The notes beneath the pieces were generated by a model. That model did not search any database. It was not told where the DNA came from and was given only the letters and a program-made list of their open reading frames with translations. Positions 11,286-21,314 of a stretch of DNA of 64,000 nucleotides are shown piece after piece. The DNA comes from Centrapalus pauciflorus (lineage: Eukaryota > Streptophyta > Magnoliopsida > Asterales > Asteraceae). Location of the stretch: contig JAANYP010000153.1 of NCBI GenBank assembly GCA_020465985.1, forward strand, positions 163,501 to 227,500, in the 5' to 3' direction. Every line of letters begins with the position of its first letter. Positions within the stretch are counted from its first letter, which is position 1. The position numbers and the translations under genes were made by a program.

Positions 11286-11911
11286 GAACGTTTGCAAATA
11301 CCAACAAGTTAGAATCATTGTCTGTATGCCTTGATCATAAAAGCATGTCTATGTCTGAGTCACGTAAGATAATTTCATGATAAATAAAAATGCCAAGGGA
11401 TATTCCGAAATGTAGAATGTTTAAAGGGGTAAATACCGACAATCGGCTAAATGGGTATGTCACGCCAAACAATCAGAGGAATCAAAAATTCCTAAGTGTG
11501 AAAGTTTAAGTACTGAAAGTGAGTATCTGACACCGCTATCTGATTGAACCTTTCTTTGACTATGCTCGTCAAAAATAATTTGTTAAGTATTTAGCATAGG
11601 TTGTAAATTTTCATAAGTGTAGTTTAAGTCTAAGTTAAATTTTTGTTCAAAATTCTAAAATTTTATTTTTACTTTTACTTATTTTTATTTTATTTTATGT
11701 CATTTTATTTTATTTTATTTTTAATTTTCTTAGGAAAAAGGTCAAAAATTACTGAGGGTGCATTCATAGTTGAATAAAATAAACATTGCGTGAAAATATT
11801 GTGCTTAGGGTAAAAGATTTGGCATAGTTTATTCCGTTACACAATAAAGTTGAAAAAGTTGAAAAAGTTGAATTTATTTCAAAATTTTTGAAATTTTCAA
11901 AGTTTCAGGGG

Positions 11912-12530
11912 TGAATTCGAGTTTAAGTTAAACTCGAAAATAGAAGGGCTCGAATCTGTCAGTAGATTCGAATCTGTCACTAATCTCGAAGGTAGGTGGT
12001 ATAAATAGGTTAACAGTAATAGTCATTAATCCATCTGTTTTCGAATTTGTTCCCTCGAGTTTGTCTGGCAATTTTGAATCTATTCTCTCGAGTTTGCCGA
12101 TTTCACAAAATCAACTATTTGTCGAGTTTCTTTCCGTGTGGGTTCGATACTACTCATAGATCTAGGTATAAACAAGTGTTTTGTACAAGATTTAAGTAGT
12201 TTTATGCACCATTTAAGCCAAAATCATTAGATTTTGAAGTTTTATTGGTAGAAAGTTTGTTTTTCACAATTACAAACTTTGAACCGGTGAAAAGTCAAAT
12301 TAAATACAAATATCATTGATTAGAACCTAGTAGGACTAATAGATGTGATTTTCTGAGTCTAACATGGTTAAAATCATGGATTTTGGTGATGATGATGGCC
12401 GACTCCTTCGAGTCTGTTCATGGCCAGTCTCGAGTTTGTCTGTAAACTCGAATTGGTCATTAAATTCGAATGTGTTATCAAACTCGAATAGATGTTAATT
12501 CGAATCTGTTTGTTCGAGTTTGTCATTATA
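11912..12530. repeat. TTCGAA/CTCGAG-type array upstream of third ORF
   Basis: About sixteen words such as AGATTCGAATCTGTC, AACTCGAAT and CTCGAGTTTGTC occur in two clusters (11912-12140 and 12405-12530). They are the same words as in the gypsy LTRs and in this element's own LTR, in sequence that is otherwise unrelated. Confidence 0.8.
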
Positions 12531-12685
12531 TTTGAATTATTTAATTTAAATTTTAATTAAGCTTGTAGAAATTCTTAAGTATTGGATTTTGTCCTTATAC
12601 AAGTTCAAAATAAAATAAATTTGAATTTAAACAAGTTTATTCATTTTTAATAATTCTAATATTTTATTTGATATATTGTGCAGAC

Positions 12686-15557
12686 ATGGCGGATAGAGTA
12701 TTTGTTCCGAAGCATAATACGGTCATTTCCCCTGACCATGCTATCCCTGAAGCGCAGGCTTTCCGCTAGATGGTGGATTTCTTGGTGGAGTCCAGAATCT
12801 CATATGCACTGTCTCATAATATCCAGATTGTCATTCCTTACGTACGACAATTCTATGATCATTTGCAAGTTGATTGTACTGTCACTCCGACAGTTCTGAG
12901 GACAAGGATTGCTGGTAATCCTTTGGTGTTTTCTGCTGATATTCTTCGTCAAGTGCTTCAATTGGGCACTCAGGAGCAGGAAGATGGGCCTATTGATTTT
13001 CACCTATCAATCAGGCAGGCTGCCTTTGCAAGAATGGGCTATAGTTTAGATGTTACTAAGACATCATATATGAAGAGTGGGCTAATTGGACAATGGCGAT
13101 ATCTCGCGCATGTGTTCATGGTTTGTTTCGCTGCGAAGAAAGCGGGGTTTGACTATATCGTTTCGAAGATCCAATCAGGGATGATCGCGTTAGTCTATAA
13201 TCGAAAGTTCAGTTTTTCCGAAATGTTCTTCTCAGAGTTCCGTTCACCAGATAACGGCTCCGGAGCGGGAAAGATTTCTTCTTTACCCTCGTTTTGTGAT
13301 GATGCTAATCTGGCACTTTTTGCCAAATCTGCCGCAGCTGAACGATATTCAGAGCGTTGCAGTCATTGATAAGAGAATTTTTGCCGATTGCTCCTCTCAT
13401 CGAGGAAGGTTAGCGGTCCCAGTAGAGAGACCTTTGTTCGGTGCTGTGATCGACCCGAACTTTGTAGCCACTGACGATGCCAACTGGGCAGGAGAGGTAC
13501 AAGTTCAGCACCGACAGCCACAGCAACAACCGCGCCCTCAACAACAGAGGAGACGTCAAAGGCCTTCCGCGAGTCAAATTCAGGCAGATAGGCCTTCTAC
13601 GAGTCAAGTTCAAGAGCCACAAGAGGCTGGCCCTTCGAGTGCACCATCCGAAGCTAATCCGATATTTCAAACATTGCAAGAGATTTGGGCAGCAAGTCCG
13701 AATGCAGATGAGGAAATCACGGAGGAATTAGTTGGAGAATTATTGGAGCCTCCGGAAGGAGAAGTTGACGTGTTTAGACAAATTGATGAGTATCAACCTG
13801 AGCCAGCAGGTAATGACAAGTCATCTTCAGAGACTGAATCTGAGGATATGGAAGAAATAGAAGCTGAAAAAGATACAGAAGATCCGTCCATCCAAATGGG
13901 GACGTATGGATCACGTTTAGTAGTAACTGAAGAAGAAGATAGAAGGAAAAGGGCTTCAGCAGAGTCTGACGAATCAGATTATGAAGAAGAGGAGGTTGCA
14001 CCTCTGGTCCATCGACAACGGGCAAAGCGCCATAGATTCATGCAGGGAGCTTCCTCGGCTTCTGCTGCACAGCCAGAAATTCCTCAACCTCCACCCACTC
14101 AATCTACCATTCCGCCACCACCACCACCTGTTGAACCATACATTCCATCACCAATCATTCCAACACCCATACAATCTATACCATCTACTTCATCCACCTT
14201 CATGGACAACCAACGGTTTTCTGAGTTGAAAAGCAGAGTCGACTTCCAACAAGTCCAAATCTTTGGTTTGACAACGGCTCTCGGCGAAATACAGAAGCAT
14301 AATGCCCAAATAGACATCGAGAATGCCGAGTTGAAGAAAGTTGTGGGCAAGATTCAGGAAGAGCTGCCCAGTGAGGGAGATGATGATGGCAATGATCCCA
14401 GCGCGCAAAGAGATGATGAGCCAGTAGCTTTTTCTGCTGCTCAGCATGCTGAAATTCAGGGGGAGCCAGGACAATCGGGAGCTGGAGGAGGTGAGGCCAG
14501 TTCATCAAAGGTCTCAGAATCTGAAGTACGTGAGATAATAGAAGCATTGATGGACATTGATGAAGATCCTCTAGAACTTGAATTCGATTTTGAAGATGAT
14601 ATAGAAGATCTAGAAGAAGGAGAGTTTGTTCCAGATGATATTGCTGATTGGAAGTCTGATGACGAAGTTGTGATAGATGAAGACGATAATGTAAATGAAG
14701 TAATCATTCAATCCCAGCCTGTCACAGAACTATATGAGCAAAATGATCAACATGTAATAGATATTGATGACGTCAAATTGGCTTCGGTAGATGATTCAGA
14801 ACTGGAGGAGGCTGAAAGAGAGCCAAGCAGAGCTGAATTGCTAAATCTTTGGTTCCGCAAGGAAGAGAAGAAGACTGAGCCAAAAATGAAGAAGAAGATG
14901 AGGAATCCAGGTGCAGAAAACTTCTCTGGAGGTATTATTAGCTGGTTCTTCGACAGAGAAGTGCAGCTTTTTATTCTGAAGAGAAGAGATGGACTCCAGT
15001 ACCTGAGGCGCAAGCTTAAAGTATTCAACACATTGCCAAAGGTAGAAGTGAAGGAGTTAGCCTGGAAAGAGTTGATCAATACTGGAAATGACCCCTATGC
15101 TGAAGTGATCGCTAAGATAATCAGAAGAGAGGGGAGATCTGGAAATTTTGAAAGACTCAAGCCGAGGTCTGGAGAAAGAGTCGAGGATACATCAAGAATA
15201 GATCCTCATACAGGTAGGCCATGGGCGAAAATGGTTTACAAACCTGTTAAGTGCTTAAGAAGGGTGCCAATGAAGAAGATGCCACAAGATATTTTGAGCA
15301 ACATGAAGTGGTGGTACATTGACAACGAAACTGCTGAAGCAATAATGGAGGATTCTGACAGCAAAGTGATTTTGCGAGTATATGATCCTCTACATCTGAT
15401 AAACCTATCAAAGGACGATCTGAAGAAGCTTCATGGTCAGTATATCTTCTTTCATGAAGGATGGAGATCTGAAGCCAGAAAGTTCCAAAAGGTAGTCAGA
15501 GTATGTATAGATGCAGGTATATACGCAGGTAGTAGTATATATAGCTCTACTACTTAA
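12686..15557 (+). pseudogene. Element B third ORF (env-like/accessory), broken
   Basis: The ATG at 12686 follows the CAG at 12681-12683. A TAG at 12767 interrupts the frame after 27 codons, and it reopens in the same frame at 12770. The N-terminal globular part has 'SRISYALSHNI', 'YVRQFYDHLQVD', 'RMGYSLDVTKTSYMKSGL' and 'FSFSEMFFSEF', matching the extra ORF found after pol in plant Sirevirus-type elements. A frameshift near 13300-13360 leads into a 750-codon frame. That frame has a Gln-rich stretch, a long acidic low-complexity middle, a proline cluster, a short coiled coil (about 14220-14370) and a conserved basic C-terminal region with 'NMKWWYIDNETAEAIM'. No signal peptide or clear membrane segment is seen, so an envelope role is not supported here. 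Confidence 0.7.
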
Positions 15558-15590
15558 TCAAGATGTAAATAGTTAGTTAGAAGCTATCGT

Positions 15591-15602
15591 CAAGGGGGAG
15601 TC
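15591..15602 (+). other. Polypurine tract of element B
   Basis: CAAGGGGGAGTC lies directly before the LTR start TGTTGGTACACC. Confidence 0.75.
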
Positions 15603-16268
15603 TGTTGGTACACCCTGTGTGACGATAGCACTCTAAGTGAACTAGCATTTTGGTTCAAGTAATATTCAAAGTATTGGGTATTAACGAGTGTTTGATATAT
15701 ATGTTTATATATGTTTGATAGTTATTGATTGTATGTTTGAACTTGATGTAACGTATTACAAGAAGTTCAAACATAAAGTTCAAAGATAAATTCAAGCATA
15801 AGTTGAAAACATAAGTTTCAAATATAGGTTAAATACGTGAAAGTCGAATTTAGATTAAATTCGAATTCACTAAGTAACTGGGATTCGAATCTAGGACAGA
15901 TTCGAATATGACATAGAGGTAGATTCGAGAGTGTCAATGGGACAAACTCGAATGGGCCTTGGGCCTGATTCGAGTTTGGCCCATGACAAACTCGAATGAG
16001 CCTCTATAATTAGGGATTAACTCGAATCATTAGTAGACTTTTTGCAGAATTCGTGAGGGATTAAGCAAATAGGCGATCTCGAGTTTATCAGCTAATTGAG
16101 TGTTCTTTCGGAGAGAATCTTCTAGTAGGTGCGTTCTTGTTAGTTCGTACAGCTCGTTGATAGTCTCTGTGTTCCGTGTGAGAGTTGTTACCGTCAACCC
16201 GTTAACGAGGATTCCGCACTCGTTGACGGTCTCGCGTCTAGATAGATCCGTAGTGTGTAGACCTTACA
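15603..16268 (+). mobile_element. 3' LTR of copia element B
   Basis: The LTR starts TGTTGGTACA after the polypurine tract and ends about 16268 at 'gaccttaca', where homology to the family A third ORF begins abruptly. Its middle (about 15845-16090) carries about ten TTCGAA/ACTCGAAT words. The right part has GC-richer sequence with an inverted 'cgttgacggt' / 'accgtcaacccg' pair (about 16190-16230). With no 5' partner in the window, the right border is inferred only from the junction. Confidence 0.7.
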
Positions 16269-19091
16269 CTCACCAAACCTTCAGACTTTAAGACCAAAAA
16301 TCTTTAGTCTCATTGGAGGATTCTGTTTGACGTCCTCAATAAATGCTTCACTGCAAAGCATGCTGGCCACGACTCAGCATCAGCACAGGTCCTAGCCATG
16401 TTCGCTAGCTTTGCCTATGACCGAAACGTGGATTATGCAGCATTCCTCTTCAAGGAATTGAGGCGAGTTCATCTGGAGAGGGGCACCAAACGAGGACGCA
16501 AATACATCCCTCTCCAACGTTTTCTGCAGCTCCTCATACAGTATGCCATGGACAACGATGACGACATTCATGAGCATCCAGAGGCAGATGTCTACCCCAC
16601 AGTGGCAATCCAAAAGCTCAATCTGCCAAAACGGGATCCTTCTGTTCCAGTAATGACTATCCTGCTGTCCCTTCTTCTAAGGGCAGTGCAATCGGAAAGG
16701 GTTCGGGCTTATATGAGAGAATTCTATCCGGATGAGGCTCGGTCAGATCCGACGGAGCCTACCCAGTCCGAAGGTGAGGTTAGAATGAGTGAGGAAGAGG
16801 GGAAAGCGGCGGAGGTAGAACAATCAATGTATACCACGCATTATTCCGATGGTCGACCTCACCCCAACCACCCACTTAGCATCCTCTCAACAGTGTGCTA
16901 CTTCATTCCACGGGGAATTACCACACATGCCATCACCCTCTCATTCGGAGAGCGGTGGTGTTGAACGAGGTCACACTCCGCCCCATGTGACCGAACATCT
17001 TTCTCCCACAATTCACTCCCTACCCGTACACACATCGCATGATGCCTTCGTGGCATCCCCTAGAGCTGCCTCCGTGGCGGCTCCACAAACTTCTGGATCT
17101 GCGCACCCCATAGTGGAGCGAGAAATGACAGAAGGAAGACCTGAAGTGGCTCCATCTACGCCATCCACTTCAGGCCATCTCCAAATTAATTTAGAGATGT
17201 TAACGGCAGCTTTACGTGCTGCCGGTGTTGTTACACAGGCTGCCCTGGACGCCCACAAGGAGGCTGCCGAGGAACGACATTCCGCCCTTCTCTCATTAAT
17301 TAAGGGTAAGGGTGTCGCTTCTGAGGATGTGCCTCCACCAGGGACCCGCTCAGTCCAAATCATGATTCAGGAGCTCTCCGATAAAATAGATGCACAGAAC
17401 CGCCTAATCCTTCAAGTCCAGGAGCAGCTAAACTCCAGAATGGACCGTCTAGACTCGGCAGTGATCGAGCTCCAGTGTCGTCCACAGGCTGAGTCATATA
17501 AAAGGAAGCATGAAGATCAGGACGACCCTGATCGCCATGAGGGGGAGAAGCGCCAAAAGACTCAGTCTGAGGACCTAATGTTGATCGTAGGGGGAGCAGA
17601 AACTGAAAGTACAGAGGTTCAGGGGTCAGGGGAAAAGATGCACGAGGCTTAGGAATATCTGATGATAGAAGACGAGCCCATGTTCGAGGGTCCAGCTCCA
17701 CTGGATCCAATGACAGCTATGGTTGAATTCGAACCCATACACGAAAAATTTGAAATCATATTGGTGTCTGACTCAGACTCCGATACTGAGGACAACGAAC
17801 CTTTAATCATCCCTAAGCCTGAGTCTGAATCACCTCAAAAATCATCATCTTCCTTTGAATTCCTAAACTCTCCACCCCCAGCTCCACAACAGGAAATTCT
17901 ATCATCCATCCAAGCTCCCCCATCACTAAAAGAATCCCACTTAGTCCAAAGCCCGCCAAGAATTCAAAGTCCTCCCCAAGTCCAACAAACTCAACAACCA
18001 GGACCTTCAGAAACCACGAGGGTAGATTGATTTGACGAACCTCCTCCTCATCCTGGTATTCATGATGACAGTGATTTGTATTGGGTGGGGTGGTACTCGA
18101 GAGCTGAGGTACATACTCTGCCCCCTGAGCTGAAAGAAGAATTAAGACAAGAACGGCGGGGGAAAATCTTAAAATTACTAAAAGCTAAATCTTCGGAGAT
18201 AGAAGAACCCCCGTTCAGGGCCTCAAAGAATTCCTTCAAAAGTTTCCTCCGGAACAATTTCAGAATCCGTTCCTAGAAGAACGTTCTAAGATGGTGTTCA
18301 GAAAGAAGCATGGGTCTTACAGCAGACGCTTACTCATGGAAGTGACCAACGTATCCAAAGTTGAACAGGTCGAATACAACCAATTAATGCTCAGGGAAAG
18401 GAGGTCCAAAGTCTCAAAGTCAAAGATAAAGAAACTCCTGACCATCACCATGTGCAAGAGAGCAAAAGTATTCTATCCTGCCTTTTAGGTAGAAAGAGAA
18501 GATGGCACAGTTGAGGAGTTCTACGAGGATGACTTAGACTTCATAAACGTGGACGACGTTGAATTTTTGCACGACCGATTGAAACATCGAGTTAAAAAGC
18601 GTCTGTCTCACATGACGGCCGTAGGTGCCCTCATTCGAAGTATGAACTGCTGCCCTATTATCATGTGCCTCAGAGATTTTCAAATGGCGATAGAGAGCGC
18701 GCTGGTTAAAGTTGGCCTACGAGCACCTGATCAAGATAGCTTCCATCTCGCCCACCATCCTGCCTATAGAGTCATCTTCAGAGGAGGCACGGGTGTCATT
18801 TTTGTTAATCAGAAAGGCTACAAGAGATTCATGCGCTTTGCGGATCTTCCCTGTTATTCCGACGGTACTCTCAGAATGGTTAGAGTCGTGCTTACTAGAA
18901 AAGTTCAAAAATATGATGCTCAACCAGATCCAGAACTTAGATGCTCACCGAAGGAAATTCAGGATACCCTCAGCGGCATAGCATACCTGAACGAACGGCT
19001 ACACATGAGACAAGTGATCAGACGTTTTAATGTCATCCTTGGGCTCCGTGAATCTACAGACCATGCCAGAGTTCCAGGACCTCCACGTTGA
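16269..19091 (+). pseudogene. Third ORF of copia element A2, 5'-truncated by B, several stops
   Basis: Homology to A1 begins exactly at the end of B's LTR ('LTKPSDFKTKNL'). Stops occur at 16305, 17650, 18028 and 18486, with frameshifts near 16930 and 18270. Recognisable parts are 'HWRILFDVLNKC', 'NVDYAAFLFKELRR', an Ala-rich helical segment and coiled coil (about 17190-17490), an acidic and proline-rich middle, and a C-terminal domain ending 'RRFNVILGLRES' before the stop at 19089. The ends are conserved and the middle is low-complexity, as in the third ORF of B. The N-terminal half should lie left of B's missing 5' LTR, outside this window. Confidence 0.65.
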
Positions 19092-19315
19092 TCGAAAAGG
19101 GGGAGATTGTTAGATATTAAATTTCGATCAAGTGGACTTATTTTGTAATAATTATTTAGTTATTGTTTAGTCTTGTATTTATTTCCTTAGTAGTTTATTT
19201 CCATGTAAAAGTTCAACGGTTATTTGTGACAATCCTTGATAGTTAATTAAAGGAGCCTAGAAGTAGGCTCCTAGGGTTGTAATATTGACACACAATTGAA
19301 AAGAATAGAATAGAG

Positions 19316-21108
19316 TATAACACCTTGCTTTTATTTGCTTTTTTATTTTAAGAGTTTTTGAGCAATTTGCGTAAAAAGATGTAATTTCGAGATTTAGTAT
19401 AAATAGGAGTTGGGGGCTCCATTTTCTCACTTTTGCAAAACCGTCTAGCATTTCCAGAGCTCCTCTCTCTAGAATTGAACTTCTCTCTAGCTTTTCTCCC
19501 AAACCGACCGGCCAAATCTCGTGTTCTATACGTTAACGGAAAGATCTCGAAGAGTACTACGTGAATCTCCTATTGCATGTACGATTTCATACGGATTTGA
19601 GGTAAGAAATGTCATTTTCGACTTCTGCATTTTCGGTTTGAAGTACAAAATTCGAGTTTATTATTTTTAGGCGATTTAAAGCTAATTTCGTATGAATTTT
19701 AGCTAGAATATGATAGATAATGTATAATATAACTAAACCGAGGCTTATTACTTAGCTTATTTGTGGATTTGAGGCTTGAAAATGCATGTTTAAAGCTGTA
19801 GTTTATGAACAAACTCGAGTATGCATAGAACAGACTCGAAATGCCAAGAACAGACTCGAATAGAGCTAGATTCGAGAATGAGGTTCGAATCTAACCCCCT
19901 GGTTCGAATCTGTCTTCGAATCTGATGCTCAGATTCGAATCTGACTTCGAGTCTGATGCTCAGATTCGAATCTAACCCCTAAATTTCGAATCTAATTGAT
20001 AAAATTTACGAACAACGCATAAATTAGCAAAATAAATAGCAAAATATTTAGCTAGAAGTTATGGCTTAGAGATGTTGAAATATTGAGCTAGCAATATTAA
20101 TTTAGCACATGTTCTGTAATATTGAACTTCAGATATTATACATAAGCCGTTTAGCCCAGTTGCGAGTCAAAGCCAGTGCCAGAATATATTAAAAGCCTAG
20201 ATAAGCAAGAGCAAGCGTTATAAAGCAATTTAAAGCGTAAATAAGCCCGAGCAAGCATTTCAGAATATTTCAAAGCATTTTCAGTACTGTGAGTAACAGT
20301 TATTCTTGTTTACATGTTTTATATGAAATTGAGACATAAATTGCTTCTATGTGACTTCTTTGGAATTCAATAGACTTTTGTGAGTGAAGGCGAACACTGT
20401 GGTACAGGTGATGCCCAGCTTAGCCGGATCTTACATTTGATCTATTAATATGCATATTTATCTGCTATCTGTTTATTGTTCTGCATACTATACAGCAAAC
20501 CTTGTGTTAGCGTTTCTTTGTGCATCTCATAAGCATTATATTTAGCGAGCAAGCAATTCTGATGTTCACCACTATCCCTTGAGCATTATACGGGTAGCTA
20601 GCCCCGTATCACAGATTGATCATCTGTCAGCGGTAAACCCATAGTGGTGGCATCTCCGTTCTGCGTGAAATGTCTCAATTGTGCAGCGTTCTTTCTGGGT
20701 ATTAAGCAAATGAGCAAGCAAGCAAGCAAGCAAGCATAACAGCCTTTTTAGGCACTTTCGCCTCATATTTTACATGCATTCATGAATATCTGTTTACTCA
20801 CTAAGCTTTAGCTTACAGTTGCTACTTACAATTTTTACAGGAAAAGGTAAAGAACAAGCTGGACCTTCTGCTTAGGTCTATTATCTGATCTGCCCAGAGG
20901 ACTTAGCTCATTTTCAGCTTGTGGTATAGCTTATGATGCCTTGGGTTTTGGGTAGCTGCTTTTATTTATGTTATGATGTTTTTAGCAACTTAGTACTGTA
21001 ACCTTGAAGCATGTGTAGTGCAAGACTTATTGTAATATTTTATTTAGCTTTTTGTATTTATTATTATTCCTGGGATAAGCAAGCGTGTTTTGAAGCAAGG
21101 ATGTGACA
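19316..21108 (+). mobile_element. 5' LTR of the gypsy element
   Basis: The LTR begins TATAACACC rather than the usual TG and ends GATGTGACA. A TATA box (TATAAATAG) is at 19398-19406. A splice-donor-like 'gaggtaagaaatg' follows at about 19600. An array of eleven TTCGAATCT/ACTCGAA words lies at 19807-20000, an AGCA microsatellite (6 units) near 20712-20735, and a 'ttttacaggaaaagg' acceptor-like site near 20835. No ORF is credible. Confidence 0.9.
19398..19406 (+). promoter_or_regulatory. LTR TATA box
   Basis: TATAAATAG lies about 80 bp inside the LTR. The same box is in the 3' LTR at 26086-26094. It is the likely core promoter of the element's genomic RNA. Confidence 0.6.
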
Positions 21109-21111
21109 GGA

Positions 21112-21123
21112 TGGTATCAGAGC
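21112..21123 (+). other. Primer-binding site, initiator Met tRNA
   Basis: TGGTATCAGAGC begins three bases after the LTR end. It is complementary to the 3' end of plant initiator methionine tRNA, as is usual for chromoviruses. Confidence 0.9.
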
Positions 21124-21314
21124 GTTAGTTTGAGGGATTCAAGTGTTAGCAATAACACTTGGACTCAAACTTTTAAGCAAAGATATTAGCTTCGAATATC
21201 TAGGCTTTAACTTGACCTGAGATAGGCTTTGACTTTGCTTTAGGAATTGGGAAATGGGGTAGAATAGGAGTTATGCCTATTCTTATGCAAGTATTATTTA
21301 TATAATTTCAGAAC

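Larger units (their letters stand above)
10536..12685 (+). other. Element B inter-ORF region
   Basis: This is 2.1 kb between pol and the third ORF with no credible coding frame. It is A/T-rich with a run of 'ttttattttattttatt' words (about 11660-11720). It contains three diverged repeats with a hairpin (11098-11285) and a TTCGAA array (11912-12530). It ends with 'tatattgtgcag' (12672-12683), a splice-acceptor-like site three bases before the third-ORF ATG. Confidence 0.6.
4564..16268 (+). mobile_element. Sirevirus-like Ty1/copia element B, 5' end missing
   Basis: The order is gag, protease, integrase, RT, RNase H, a 2.1 kb inter-ORF region, a third ORF, a polypurine tract and a 3' LTR. Integrase before RT marks Ty1/copia. 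The YVDDIIFG active-site context, a very long gag and a third ORF downstream of pol point to the SIRE/Maximus lineage. The 5' LTR, primer site and start of gag are absent: the sequence begins inside gag exactly where A1's LTR ends. Stops and frameshifts in every ORF make this copy non-functional. Its own 3' LTR end abuts the family A2 third ORF. Confidence 0.8.
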
